Assembly (NCBI RefSeq): GCF_004295795.1
Contig: NZ_SEBR01000023.1
Coordinates: forward strand, 1-60,354
DNA length: 60,354 bases
Direction of reading: 5' to 3'
Source: Flavobacterium sp.
GTDB taxonomy: Bacteria > Bacteroidota > Bacteroidia > Flavobacteriales > Flavobacteriaceae
In this document: positions 34,500-42,876 of the stretch, in pieces
Position numbering within the stretch: position 1 is the stretch's first letter
Layout of the letters: every line of letters starts with the position of its first letter
Position numbers and translations under genes: made by a program
The notes under the pieces: model-generated
Databases searched by the model: none
What the model saw: only the letters and a program-made list of their open reading frames with translations
Told to the model about the DNA's origin: nothing

Positions 34500-36869
34500 A
34501 TGGAAAACGCCAATATGCTCAACAAAAACGGAAACAGTAAATTTCCGTTCTATCTGCCTCAGGATTTCTTTTTGGAAAGCAAGAAAGGTCGAAAGGACGA
34601 CGTCTTGCCCGAAATTTTGTTCCTGACGACTTTTCCGCCAAGACAATGCGGCATCGCGACCTATTCGGAAGATTTGATCAAGGCCATGGAAAAACAATTC
34701 GTGTATTCGTTCGACGTCAAGGTTTGTGCATTGGAAACCGACAAGGAACAACATACTTACGAAGATTCGCGCGTGAAATATGTGCTGAATACGTCGAATG
34801 AGAAATCGTACCAGAATCTGGTTTCGAAAATCAATTCTGACGACAATATAAAGGTGACGCTAATCCAGCACGAGTTTGGTTTGTTTGCCGATAACACGCA
34901 AGCTTTCAACCAATTTCTCGTGGACGTAAAAAAACCTGTCGCGGTTGTTTTCCACACGGTTTTGCCGCGTCCGGATCAAGTTTTCAAGGCCAAAGTCCAA
35001 CATATTCTGGACACGGTTGACGGAATCATCGTCATGACCGATGACGCAGCCGAAATCCTGACCCGCGATTACAGGATCGAACGCGAGAAAATTACGGTAA
35101 TCCCGCACGGAACGCACCTTGTCCCGTACTTGGACAAAGACGTGCTAAAGAAAAAATACGCCATTGGCGAAAGAACCGTTTTGTCTACTTTCGGACTTTT
35201 GAGTTCTGGAAAATCGATCGAGACGACTTTGGACGCGCTTCCCACGATCGCCAAAACGACTCCTGACGTGCTCTTCCTTATCATCGGGAAAACGCATCCG
35301 ACGGTAGTTTTGAACGAAGGCGAACAATATAGGGAAATGCTTAAGCAGAAAATTGTCGATCTCGGAATCGAAAAAAACGTGCGCTTCGTGAACGAATACC
35401 TTCCGTTGGACACTTTGCTCGAGTATCTGCAATTGACCGACATTTACCTTTTCACTTCGAAAGATCCGAACCAGGCCGTGAGCGGCACTTTCTCGTATGC
35501 TTTGAGCTGCGGATGCCCGGTGGTTTCCACTCCGATCCCTCACGCCAAAGAATTCCTCAAAGACAGAGCCGGACTGGTTTTCGATTTCGGGAATTCACAA
35601 GAGCTTGCCGAGGCCGTAAACCGATTGATTTTCGACGTCGAATTGCGCCAGGAAATGATCTCGAACGGATTGCACAAGATCACGGGAACGGCTTGGGAAA
35701 ATTCGGCAGTGAAGCACGCAAAGTTCCTTCAGAAGATCGCCAAGGACGAAATGGAGTTGCACTATCGCAACCCAAAAGTCAACCTGGAACACATCAAGAA
35801 AATGACGACGAACTTCGGGATGTTGCAGTTTTCGAAGATCAACCAACCGGATATCAATTCGGGCTATACGATAGACGACAATGCGCGCGCGATGATCGCT
35901 TTGATCCAACATTACAAATTCAGACGCGATACGTCCGATCTCAAATACATCGGAAGTTACCTCAACTATATCGCCTATTGCGAAAGGCCGGACAACTTGT
36001 TCATGAACTACGTCGACATGAACCTCAATTTCACCGACCAGAACACGAACGAGAATCTCGAAGATTCGACGGGACGCGCGATTTGGTCGTTGGGTTACCT
36101 GATTTCACAATCGAAGATCATGCCTACCGATTACGTCGAAAAAGCGACCGAAATCTTTGAACGCGTGATCCAGAGAGCGCACAAGATCCACTCGCCTCGC
36201 GCCATGGCGTTCATGATCAAAGGTTTGTATTATTACAACAGATCTGTGAAAAGTGACGACACTGTAGCGATCATAGGATTGCTCGCCAACCGATTGGTGG
36301 AATTGTACAAAAATTCGGCTTCGTCCGATTGGGCTTGGTTCGAAGGTTATCTCACGTATGCAAACAGCGTTTTGCCAGAAGCTTTGCTTTGCGCCTACAC
36401 CGTGACTGCAAACGACGTATACAAAGACATCGCCAAAAAGTCGTTCGATTTCCTTTTGGAAAAAACGTTCTGCGACGACGCGATCAAAGTGATCTCAAAC
36501 CGAAGCTGGCTGATGAAAGGCGGCGTTTGCGAAGAATTCGGAGAACAACCTATCGACATCGCTTACACGGTGATCACGTTGCGGAAATTCCACGACATTT
36601 TCAAGGACAGGAAATATCTCGTGAAGATGGAAATGGCTTTCAACTGGTTTTTAGGAAACAACCATTTGCAACAAATCATCTACAATCCTTGCACTGGCGG
36701 CTGTTTCGACGGATTAGAGGAACACAACGTAAACCTGAACCAAGGCGCCGAATCGACTGTGAGTTATTTGATGGCCAGAATGATGATCGACAAATATTTC
36801 GGGAACGAAAACGAGCTTTACCACAGAAGGAAATCGCGTTCCTACAAGGACAAATTGACCGTGAACTAA
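34500..36869 (+). CDS. Glycosyltransferase family 4 protein with C-terminal helical domain
   Basis: A 789-residue cytoplasmic two-domain protein. Residues about 38-420 form a GT-B fold glycosyltransferase: FLTTFPPRQCGIATYSEDLI opens the donor-independent half, VIPHGTHLVPYLDKD and STFGLLSSGKSIET carry the hinge, and DIYLFTSKDPNQAVSGTFSY with SCGCPVVSTPIPHAKEFL is the nucleotide-sugar site. The C-terminal half (about 430-789) resembles an alpha/alpha-barrel (DDNARAMIALIQHYKFR, RAIWSLGYLISQ, WAWFEGYLTYANSVLPEALL), as in glycoside hydrolase-like helical toroids, but no catalytic acids can be assigned. Family relatives in Bacteroidetes accompany mannoside metabolism. The sugar and acceptor are unknown, and no partner gene lies nearby. 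Confidence 0.85.
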   Translation: MENANMLNKNGNSKFPFYLPQDFFLESKKGRKDDVLPEILFLTTFPPRQCGIATYSEDLIKAMEKQFVYSFDVKVCALETDKEQHTYEDSRVKYVLNTSNEKSYQNLVSKINSDDNIKVTLIQHEFGLFADNTQAFNQFLVDVKKPVAVVFHTVLPRPDQVFKAKVQHILDTVDGIIVMTDDAAEILTRDYRIEREKITVIPHGTHLVPYLDKDVLKKKYAIGERTVLSTFGLLSSGKSIETTLDALPTIAKTTPDVLFLIIGKTHPTVVLNEGEQYREMLKQKIVDLGIEKNVRFVNEYLPLDTLLEYLQLTDIYLFTSKDPNQAVSGTFSYALSCGCPVVSTPIPHAKEFLKDRAGLVFDFGNSQELAEAVNRLIFDVELRQEMISNGLHKITGTAWENSAVKHAKFLQKIAKDEMELHYRNPKVNLEHIKKMTTNFGMLQFSKINQPDINSGYTIDDNARAMIALIQHYKFRRDTSDLKYIGSYLNYIAYCERPDNLFMNYVDMNLNFTDQNTNENLEDSTGRAIWSLGYLISQSKIMPTDYVEKATEIFERVIQRAHKIHSPRAMAFMIKGLYYYNRSVKSDDTVAIIGLLANRLVELYKNSASSDWAWFEGYLTYANSVLPEALLCAYTVTANDVYKDIAKKSFDFLLEKTFCDDAIKVISNRSWLMKGGVCEEFGEQPIDIAYTVITLRKFHDIFKDRKYLVKMEMAFNWFLGNNHLQQIIYNPCTGGCFDGLEEHNVNLNQGAESTVSYLMARMMIDKYFGNENELYHRRKSRSYKDKLTVN

Positions 36870-36884
36870 AAATGTTTTGATTAT

Positions 36885-36914
36885 AGGAAAAGAGCTTTCG
36901 GGCTCTTTTTTTTT
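36885..36914 (+). terminator. Intrinsic terminator after the glycosyltransferase gene
   Basis: AAGAGC and GCTCTT pair around TTTCGG, followed by eight T residues, 15 bp after the stop. Confidence 0.85.
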
Positions 36915-37101
36915 GCTTTGGACTTTTTGGATATGGACTTTTCCTGGATTGCGGATTGCCGGTTTTGCAGATGTGACTACTCCATTTCTACAGCTCTTCC
37001 GACTTTGTTCCTGTCAGATTTGTATCCGAATTTGATCCGAAATGAATCGCCAACATCCAGCTAGCAACTCCAAAAACGCATTCCCAAAAATCCGAAAACA
37101 A

Positions 37102-37131
37102 AAAAAGAGAGCTTACGGGCTCTCTTCTTTA
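37102..37131 (-). terminator. Terminator after the small lipoprotein gene
   Basis: GAGAGC and GCTCTC pair around TTACGG with an A-run before them on the plus strand, which is a T-run on the minus strand. It lies 21 bp past the lipoprotein stop. Confidence 0.75.
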
Positions 37132-37152
37132 TTCACACCTACTAAAGTGTTT

Positions 37153-37686
37153 TTATGCTTTCGTCTTGGCTTGCAAAGTAATGGACTTCATTTTGCTTTC
37201 GTCGATGTTGTAAGCTTTGATTACCGCATCGTAATTGTTCAGGTCAACTTTTACTGCATTTTTTCCTGAGAAAGTTCCAGGGATGGAAACGATCCTGAAA
37301 ATTTGTCCAAGTCTGAAATCACCGTTGATCGCTCCGAGGTCGAAACCTTCCATGTAAATATTTACATCATATTGTGTGTGGTCGAAGCCATACATGAAAT
37401 CAAGTGTTCCGTCGTTGAAATAAAACGTTTCCGGAAGCGGTTTCCAAACGTCCACGCCATTGTCTACAGCAGAAAGGCGATAGACCAAAACGTGATCGGA
37501 GCTCAACAAAGCGCCCGATGGAAAATTGTAAAAAACGCCATAATTTCCGGCGGCCGTAAAGTCTACAGGATTCGTCTCATAAACCTGCGCTTCCGGACCT
37601 GGTGCTCCTTGTGGTCCTGTATCGCCGTCACAGGCGGCAAGTGTAGTCATTCCTGCAATAGCGAAAAGATAAAGTAACTTTTTCAT
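37153..37686 (-). CDS. Small collagen-like-N-terminus lipoprotein
   Basis: A 177-residue lipoprotein: MKKLLYLFAIAGMTTLAAC, then the mature start CDGDTGPQGAPGPEAQVYET, a short Gly-Pro-rich collagen-like stretch seen in many Bacteroidetes lipoproteins. The rest is a beta-rich domain with aromatic residues (GNYGVFYNFPSGALLSSDHV, VWKPLPETFYFNDGTLDF). I do not recognise a family for this part. The start at 37686 places the signal peptide correctly; a longer frame upstream is not supported. It is monocistronic with its own terminator. Confidence 0.8.
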   Translation of the reverse strand: MKKLLYLFAIAGMTTLAACDGDTGPQGAPGPEAQVYETNPVDFTAAGNYGVFYNFPSGALLSSDHVLVYRLSAVDNGVDVWKPLPETFYFNDGTLDFMYGFDHTQYDVNIYMEGFDLGAINGDFRLGQIFRIVSIPGTFSGKNAVKVDLNNYDAVIKAYNIDESKMKSITLQAKTKA

Positions 37687-37839
37687 GATAATTTTGGTTA
37701 TAGATTGTTTCTTAAAAGTAAGCCTTTCATAAACCGTACCAAAAAATAAAATGTTAGAGGAATGGTAATTTTTTAAGGTCGCCACACAACTTACATCATT
37801 CTGTTTAACGACTTTAGAACCAAAGTTTTACTACGACCG

Positions 37840-37885
37840 ATTCGTGCATTCGTGGCCAAATTTTATCAGCCACGAATGCACGAAT
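37840..37885. repeat. Perfect 17-bp inverted repeat (ATTCGTGCATTCGTGGC family)
   Basis: ATTCGTGCATTCGTGGC at 37840-37856 and its exact reverse complement GCCACGAATGCACGAAT at 37869-37885 form a hairpin with a 12-nt loop. Relatives occur at 39152-39204 and 42719-42764, with half-sites at 14.2, 14.5, 14.8 and 18.8 kb. Confidence 0.9.
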
Positions 37886-37979
37886 GCGCACAACAACTTA
37901 TTTGCGGTTCGGAAAAGTGGAATTTGTTATTTATCTTAATGACGTAATACACAACATCAGCGAACAGAATACTTTTGAA

Positions 37980-38636
37980 ATGCAACAAAAACTCCACATG
38001 ATAATGTTAGGCGCAACGCCGAAAGGCCGCCTTACGGAACAACACGATATTTTTTTCGGGATCGCGGCTTCGCTCAAAGAACTTGTTCCTCAAATGAAAG
38101 CTTTCTGGCCTGATACGCAGCTTCATATCGATGCATGGCGCGAAGTGACTTTTGTGGATGGTTTTCGAGTCGAAGTGATTTTCCGTCAAGCGGATGCAGT
38201 GGCAGAAGCAGAAGCAATGGCAGAAGCAGAAGCAATGGCAGAAGCAGAAGCAGAAGCAGAAGCAGGAGCAGGAGCAGTGGCAGGAGCAGATTTGGATGCG
38301 GATGCAGAAAACCACCTGTTCTTTATAAACCTCGGAGGTTACCGCCAAGGCGAATTCGAGGAATACCACTACAAGGTTTTGTCGGTTGCCCAGACGATGG
38401 CCGCGGCCTCAAAAGTCGCCAAGTCCACGACTTTCTACAAACACTTCGGATTCAAAGGCGCAGAATCGCACATCGACGACAAATACGGGATAGACGTAGA
38501 CGACATTTACAGAGTTTCGGACATTCTGCCATCGGACACAAAACAGCAATTCTCGCTCAAATTCACGAGATCGGAAGCGCCCGAAGACGAACTCCACATC
38601 GGGTACGTAAGACTTGAAAAGCTATTGAAGTCCTAA
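37980..38636 (+). CDS. DUF1543 double-domain protein with simple-repeat linker
   Basis: A 218-residue protein with two DUF1543 modules. The first (about 1-68) is MIMLGATPKGRLTEQHDIFF through LHIDAWREVTFVDGFRVEVI. The second (about 112-182) is LFFINLGGYRQGEFEEYHYK followed by SHIDDKYGIDVDDIYRVSDI. Both carry the family marks LGG/LGA, an H-x-x-x-F block, and H-x-D then VD-x-(Y/F). DUF1543 proteins are cytoplasmic and of unknown function. Between the modules lies an Ala/Glu repeat (about 71-110, VAEAEAMAEAEAMAEAEAEA then AGAGAVAGADLDAD) encoded by near-perfect GCAGAA hexamers. The ATG at 37980 was chosen because the first module begins right after it. Confidence 0.88.
   Translation: MQQKLHMIMLGATPKGRLTEQHDIFFGIAASLKELVPQMKAFWPDTQLHIDAWREVTFVDGFRVEVIFRQADAVAEAEAMAEAEAMAEAEAEAEAGAGAVAGADLDADAENHLFFINLGGYRQGEFEEYHYKVLSVAQTMAAASKVAKSTTFYKHFGFKGAESHIDDKYGIDVDDIYRVSDILPSDTKQQFSLKFTRSEAPEDELHIGYVRLEKLLKS
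38196..38300 (+). repeat. In-frame GCAGAAGCA hexamer repeat
   Basis: GCAGAAGCAGAAGCAATGGC-type sequence fills about 105 bp inside the DUF1543 gene and encodes the Ala-Glu linker. It is the coding counterpart of the noncoding CTGCNA tracts at 26.1 kb and 33.7 kb. Confidence 0.9.
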
Positions 38637-38640
38637 AAAA

Positions 38641-38673
38641 AAAACGCCTCCCGTTTCCGAAGAGGCGCCAAAA
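38641..38673. terminator. Possible terminator between the convergent DUF1543 and Spy-like genes
   Basis: GCCTC and GAGGC pair around CCGTTTCCGAA, preceded by nine A residues, which gives a T-run on the minus strand. Confidence 0.55.
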
Positions 38674-38678
38674 TTAAC

Positions 38679-39035
38679 CTAACTTTTCCTGTCCCTGACC
38701 TTTTGCCGCATCTCGCGTCTGTTTTCCTGTCGGAATTTCTCGAACGCTGCATATTCGGTTTCGGTGAAGACTTTCTTGAGCGCTTCTGCCCTTTCCTCGT
38801 CCAATTTTCTCAAGTTGCCCACGCGTTCCCGTTTGTCGCCGCCGGTGGTTTTCAAGGCCGAGGTCTTGTTGACGAATTCGAGATTGATCGCCTGGACTTT
38901 CGCCTTCGTGTCGTCGTTGAATCCGATTTGCGTTTGCATTTTGGTTGTAAGTGCCGTCGCTTTTTCTTCGGATGTCCTTTGAGCGAAACCGACCGTTGCC
39001 CAAAACAAAAGCAAAATGGCTGTGATGTTTTTCAT
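38679..39035 (-). CDS. Small secreted helical protein (Spy/LTXXQ-like)
   Basis: A 118-residue exported protein (MKNITAILLLFWATVGFAQ) whose mature part is almost all charged helix: RTSEEKATALTTKMQTQIGF, then TKAKVQAINLEFVNKTSALK, and a C-terminal TETEYAAFEKFRQENRREMR. This is the pattern of small periplasmic Spy/CpxP-type or DUF4890-like proteins, in which two helical hairpins cradle unfolded chains. No metal or redox residues are visible. It is a single gene facing the DUF1543 gene; the closest functional analogy is an envelope chaperone, inferred from composition only. Confidence 0.65.
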   Translation of the reverse strand: MKNITAILLLFWATVGFAQRTSEEKATALTTKMQTQIGFNDDTKAKVQAINLEFVNKTSALKTTGGDKRERVGNLRKLDEERAEALKKVFTETEYAAFEKFRQENRREMRQKVRDRKS

Positions 39036-39151
39036 GATCTTGGTTTTTAGGAGATTGTTAAACGTTTGACCGATGCTTTTCCAAAAGGTTTAATGCTGAT
39101 GCAACAATTTCTCCGGTTGCGACGAATAAGGTAGCAAATTCGGGCAAAAAC

Positions 39152-39204
39152 AAAAATTCGTGCATTCGTGGCAAAAAAAATTAGGCCACGAATACACGAA
39201 TTTT
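39152..39204. repeat. Inverted repeat of the ATTCGTGCATTCGTGGC family (copy 2)
   Basis: AAAATTCGTGCATTCGTGGC and GCCACGAATACACGAATTTT form an almost perfect hairpin between the Spy-like gene and the T9SS gene. It follows a block of A residues. Confidence 0.85.
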
Positions 39205-39272
39205 ATACGCAAAACTATTGCGACTATCAACGCAGTTTGCGACTAGAAAAAATTTAAAATAAGCCTAAGATT

Positions 39273-40337
39273 TTATTTCTTGACGATTTTCCGAGTCAGC
39301 GAACCATCTTTGGTAGTGACTCGGACAAAATAAATTCCGAAACTCAAATCTGAAAGATCGAGTGAATTCCCAACTTTCGCACCCAAAATGTCATAAACGA
39401 AAATCGCATCTACCGACAAGTCGCGGCTCAAATTCAAAACACCGGTCGTAGGGTTCGGATACAGACTGACATCTTGCAGACTATTTTCCGAAACCCGAAG
39501 CGATTGTCCAAAGTAAGTCACCCGAGCCGGAACGAATTGTCCACCGACTTCTGTTCCGGTAGCCGTCAAAACCGGAATACCAACCGCCGGATCGAACCAC
39601 GAATAAATGACAGCCGTCGTCTGGGTCGGCGTGGCTTGACCTTCGTAAGTCACGGTTTGGTCGGTTACCAATGTCGTTTTCATTTTGAGAACGCTGGCGT
39701 AACTTCCGGCCGGCGTTACAAGCGAACCCCAACCATTGACCTCGTTCGTGCGTTGCGTCGTCCCGACAATCGAGGCATCGACCCCGAAAGTGCTGAAATC
39801 GACGTTCAGCGCGCTTGTATTGGTGTAATTCGTGTTGAAAGTGATTGGGAATTGGTACACGACATCCGGTTGCGTGTAGTCTACGGTAATTGGCAGTGAT
39901 GTGCCGTTCAGATCGATCGTCGCGCCAATCATGCGGCTTTCAAGGTGAAGTGCATTCTTGTGCAGGTGATTCTTTACGTTCGTCACACCGAATTCCGCAA
40001 GCGAAATGCCTTCGGTCGGATCGCCGGCCAAATTGAAGTTACTGTTGAATTGCGAGTTACAGTTGAAAACATAAAAGTGTGAAAAGCACCAACTGGTTTT
40101 GTATCCCGTGGCGTTCGGGTCGATCCAGGATTGTTCACCGACCGACTGAGTGGTCAAAGCCGAAAAATTCCAGGTTTGCGAAGCGCCGGTCTGCGTGAAA
40201 TCGAGCGCAAGGAATCCGGCGGCGGTCGTTACCGTGAACGTGTTTCCCTGAGAAGCGAAACTCGTCGACGGATAAGTGGTTTGTGCCAAAGCCGAAAATC
40301 CGACGAGGCCCAAAAACAATAGCGTAATTTTTTTCAT
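39273..40337 (-). CDS. Secreted T9SS protein with conserved SWC-SHFY domain
   Basis: A 354-residue secreted protein, signal peptide MKKITLLFLGLVGFSALAQ. The N-terminal two-thirds (about 20-270) is a beta-rich domain with a conserved block KTSWCFSHFYVFNCNSQFNS. The C-terminal T9SS type A sorting domain (about 275-354) has LYPNPTTGVLNLSRDLSVDA and GIYFVRVTTKDGSLTRKIVK. The N-terminal domain is shared with the protein at 45597-47156, including the paired cysteines in SWC and FNC. I do not know a characterised member. The likely outcome is cell-surface attachment through T9SS. Confidence 0.85.
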   Translation of the reverse strand: MKKITLLFLGLVGFSALAQTTYPSTSFASQGNTFTVTTAAGFLALDFTQTGASQTWNFSALTTQSVGEQSWIDPNATGYKTSWCFSHFYVFNCNSQFNSNFNLAGDPTEGISLAEFGVTNVKNHLHKNALHLESRMIGATIDLNGTSLPITVDYTQPDVVYQFPITFNTNYTNTSALNVDFSTFGVDASIVGTTQRTNEVNGWGSLVTPAGSYASVLKMKTTLVTDQTVTYEGQATPTQTTAVIYSWFDPAVGIPVLTATGTEVGGQFVPARVTYFGQSLRVSENSLQDVSLYPNPTTGVLNLSRDLSVDAIFVYDILGAKVGNSLDLSDLSFGIYFVRVTTKDGSLTRKIVKK

Positions 40338-40467
40338 AAGCTGATTTTTAGTGTTTTGACCGATGAAGATAACGAGTCGACCATCAACTTTATCAAGCTT
40401 ACTTTCTTTTCCGATAAAACAGCAAAAAGTCAGGACAAACGGATCGTCCGAAAAAAATCAGATTAAA

Positions 40468-40481
40468 AATGAACGTTCATT
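40468..40481. promoter_or_regulatory. Palindromic operator upstream of tetR
   Basis: AATGAACGTTCATT is a perfect 14-bp palindrome located 13 bp before the -7 element TATCTTTG of the tetR gene. Such a palindrome in the promoter of a tetR operon is the usual self-operator. Confidence 0.65.
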
Positions 40482-40493
40482 CATTTATCTTTT

Positions 40494-40501
40494 TATCTTT
40501 G
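40494..40501 (+). promoter_or_regulatory. -7 promoter element of the tetR operon
   Basis: TATCTTTG fits TAnnTTTG, 20 bp upstream of the tetR ATG. Confidence 0.65.
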
Positions 40502-40520
40502 TGCCGACAAATTCCAAGCT

Positions 40521-41111
40521 ATGCGCGTCAGGGACGAAAACAAGGAAAAACTGGTAATCAACAAGGCGATCGATCTTTTCGTGACCGAAGGCTTGCAAGG
40601 TTTCAGCATGAACAAATTGGCCAAAGCCTGCGGGATTTCGGTGGCCACGCTTTACATTTATTACAGGGATAAAGACGATCTGATCAATAAAATAGCCAAC
40701 GACACGGGCGAAAAGTTCTTCGAAATGTCGCTGCGCGGATTTTCCCCAGACATGTCATTCGCCGACGGATTGCGCGTGCAATGGCAAAACCGGTTCGATT
40801 ACGCCTACGAATATCCGCGTGAGCTCGCCTTTTTCGAGATGTTGCGCGCTTCGCATTACAACGACGAGGTCTTGCGTGCCAGACTCGGGGTTTTCAAACA
40901 ACAAATGACCGAATTCTTCCACAATTCCATTGCGAGAAAAGAGCTTATTCCGCTTGACGTCACGACATTCTGGTGTATCGCTTACGGTCCGCTTTACTCG
41001 ATGATCCGCTTCCATCAGGAAGGAAAAGCCATGGGCGGACAACCGTTCAAGATCACAAAAGAAGCCATGGACAAAGCCCTCGAACTCTGCATAAAAGCCT
41101 TAACTCCGTAA
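40521..41111 (+). CDS. TetR/AcrR-family transcriptional regulator
   Basis: A 196-residue TetR-type repressor. The N-terminal helix-turn-helix (about residues 8-54) reads KLVINKAIDLFVTEGLQGFS and KACGISVATLYIYYRDKDDL, the standard recognition helix. The C-terminal ligand-binding half (about 60-196) is helical with a dimerisation-type end. It is first of three genes with a Cys-rich protein (start 2 bp after its stop) and an MFS exporter. A perfect palindrome lies in its promoter, so it should repress its own operon and be released by a substrate of the pump. Confidence 0.92.
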   Translation: MRVRDENKEKLVINKAIDLFVTEGLQGFSMNKLAKACGISVATLYIYYRDKDDLINKIANDTGEKFFEMSLRGFSPDMSFADGLRVQWQNRFDYAYEYPRELAFFEMLRASHYNDEVLRARLGVFKQQMTEFFHNSIARKELIPLDVTTFWCIAYGPLYSMIRFHQEGKAMGGQPFKITKEAMDKALELCIKALTP

Positions 41112-41112
41112 T

Positions 41113-41337
41113 ATGGAAACCCTCGACAATATCCACGTTTTCAAAACCAATCTGGGCATGGTTTGCCCAAATTGCGAAGTGGCCAAAACTTTCGACTCAC
41201 TTTCGGAAGTGGCACATTGGAGCATCGATCCCGAAGATTGCGACTGCGTTTTGCGCGTTGTCTCGGAAAAATTGCGTCCGTCGAACATCATCAACATCGT
41301 AAAATCGCTCGGGTACGAATGTGCCGAACTCGCTTAA
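41113..41337 (+). CDS. Small Cys-rich HMA-like protein in the efflux operon
   Basis: A 74-residue protein, METLDNIHVFKTNLGMVCPN, with a CPNC pair and a second cluster DPEDCDC, then RVVSEKLRPSNIINIVKSLG and a final Cys (YECAELA). The layout of an early beta strand, a C-x-x-C loop, a long middle and a G-Y-x-C end resembles a small heavy-metal-associated domain, although the usual M-x-C-x-x-C is MVCPNC. It might bind a metal or thiol for the regulator or pump, but this is an inference. It sits between tetR and the MFS gene, 2 bp from tetR, and its stop lies 1 bp before the MFS ATG. Confidence 0.7.
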   Translation: METLDNIHVFKTNLGMVCPNCEVAKTFDSLSEVAHWSIDPEDCDCVLRVVSEKLRPSNIINIVKSLGYECAELA

Positions 41338-41338
41338 A

Positions 41339-42613
41339 ATGAAACAAAAAACAACCGAAACACCAACATTCACGGGCTATCAGAAGTTCGTGGTCGCCAT
41401 TCTATCCTTGCTGCAATTTACCATCATTCTCGATTTTATGGTGATTTCCCCTTTGGGCGACATTTTGATGAAAACGCTGGACATGACACCGTCCAATTTT
41501 GGGCTTGTCGTTTCGGGTTACGCCTTTAGCGCCGGCGCTTCCGGATTGATGGCTGCGGGTTTTGCCGACAAATACGACAGGAAAAAACTGCTCGTTTTCT
41601 TTTACGTCGGATTCATTGTCGGAACCATTTTCTGTGCGCTTTCGCAGAATTTCTGGATGCTGCTTTCGGCCCGTATCGTCACGGGATTTTTTGGAGGCGT
41701 GATAGGGTCGATTTCGCTGGCGATCGTCACCGATATTTTTGCCTTGAACCAGCGCGGACGCGTTATGGGTTTCATCCAGATGTCATTCGCCGTGAGCCAG
41801 ATTCTGGGAATTCCTATCGGGATTTTCTTCGCGAACCTTTGGGGTTGGCATTCGGCTTTCATCATGGTCGTGGTTTTGGCTGCGTTCATCTTGCTGGCGA
41901 TCGTGTCCAAAATGCAACCTGTGGACGCGCATTTGGCCGTGAAATCTGAAAAAAGTGCCTTGTCACATTTGTGGCACACGCTTCGGAACAAGTCCTATCG
42001 CACGAGTTTCAGTACGATTGCGCTCTTGTCGATTGGCGGATTCATGTTGCAACCTTTTGGAAGTGCTTACCTCGTGAACAACATCGGAATCACGCAGGAA
42101 CAACTCCCTATCGTATTTTTCTCGACGGGAATCGCGGTTTTGTTCATTATGCCGATTGTGGGAAAACTGTCGGATAAAATCAACAAAATGACACTGTTTT
42201 CCATCGGATCCATCCTTTCGATCCTCATGATCTTGATTTACACGAACCTTCCGAAATCGCCTTTGTGGGAAATCATCGTGATAAACATGATCCTATTCGC
42301 CGGAATCATGAGCCGGATCGTTCCTTCCCAAGCGATAAACACCACGATTCCCGATATTTCCGATCGCGGCGCATACATGGCGATAACGTCTTCGATGCAA
42401 CAGATAGCCGGTGGAATTGCCGCTTTGGCCGCGGGTCAGATCGTGCATCAGCAGGGCAAATCCAGTCCGCTTGAACATTATGATATTTTGGGTTATGTGA
42501 TCGCGGTGGTTTCTTTGTGCTCTATTTATTTGATGTCTCGCGTGAACAAGATCGCCGAGGCAAAAAAGGCGCAAAATCAAGCACCGATCGAGCCTATCGT
42601 CGATTTGGTTTAG
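41339..42613 (+). CDS. MFS drug/metabolite efflux transporter
   Basis: A 424-residue major facilitator protein with 12 predicted helices. Landmarks are FVVAILSLLQFTIILDFMVI in helix 1, the cytoplasmic loop GFADKYDRKKLL between helices 2 and 3 (the MFS motif A, G-x-x-x-D-x-x-x-R-K), and GYAFSAGASGLMAAGFADKY. The central loop after helix 6 is short and charged. This resembles the drug-resistance transporter subfamily, with proton-coupled export. The start ATG at 41339 is preceded by an in-frame GTG at 41321 inside the previous gene. Together with the tetR gene it is a typical inducible efflux unit; the substrate is unknown. Confidence 0.9.
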   Translation: MKQKTTETPTFTGYQKFVVAILSLLQFTIILDFMVISPLGDILMKTLDMTPSNFGLVVSGYAFSAGASGLMAAGFADKYDRKKLLVFFYVGFIVGTIFCALSQNFWMLLSARIVTGFFGGVIGSISLAIVTDIFALNQRGRVMGFIQMSFAVSQILGIPIGIFFANLWGWHSAFIMVVVLAAFILLAIVSKMQPVDAHLAVKSEKSALSHLWHTLRNKSYRTSFSTIALLSIGGFMLQPFGSAYLVNNIGITQEQLPIVFFSTGIAVLFIMPIVGKLSDKINKMTLFSIGSILSILMILIYTNLPKSPLWEIIVINMILFAGIMSRIVPSQAINTTIPDISDRGAYMAITSSMQQIAGGIAALAAGQIVHQQGKSSPLEHYDILGYVIAVVSLCSIYLMSRVNKIAEAKKAQNQAPIEPIVDLV

Positions 42614-42718
42614 ACCTTCCGACTTGTGTGTTCAGGTTTCAACAGCGATTTTCTCGACGCTTCCTAAAATCCGTAAAATCATCAGGACAATTAAGATTTT
42701 GTTTCCGATATAAAACAA

Positions 42719-42764
42719 ATTCGTGCATTTGTGGCTATCACATTTTAGCCACGAATGCACGAGT
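42719..42764. repeat. Inverted repeat of the ATTCGTGCATTCGTGGC family (copy 3)
   Basis: ATTCGTGCATTTGTGGCT and AGCCACGAATGCACGAGT pair with two mismatches around a short loop, in the spacer after the MFS gene. Confidence 0.8.
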
Positions 42765-42876
42765 GTTTCCACCAAACCTTAATGATCTTAATACCCCTAA
42801 TGGTTTAAAACTTTAAAGCGATTGACAACTTAAAGGTTAAAAAATCTTGCAGGTTGACTCGATGAAACGAAATTCG

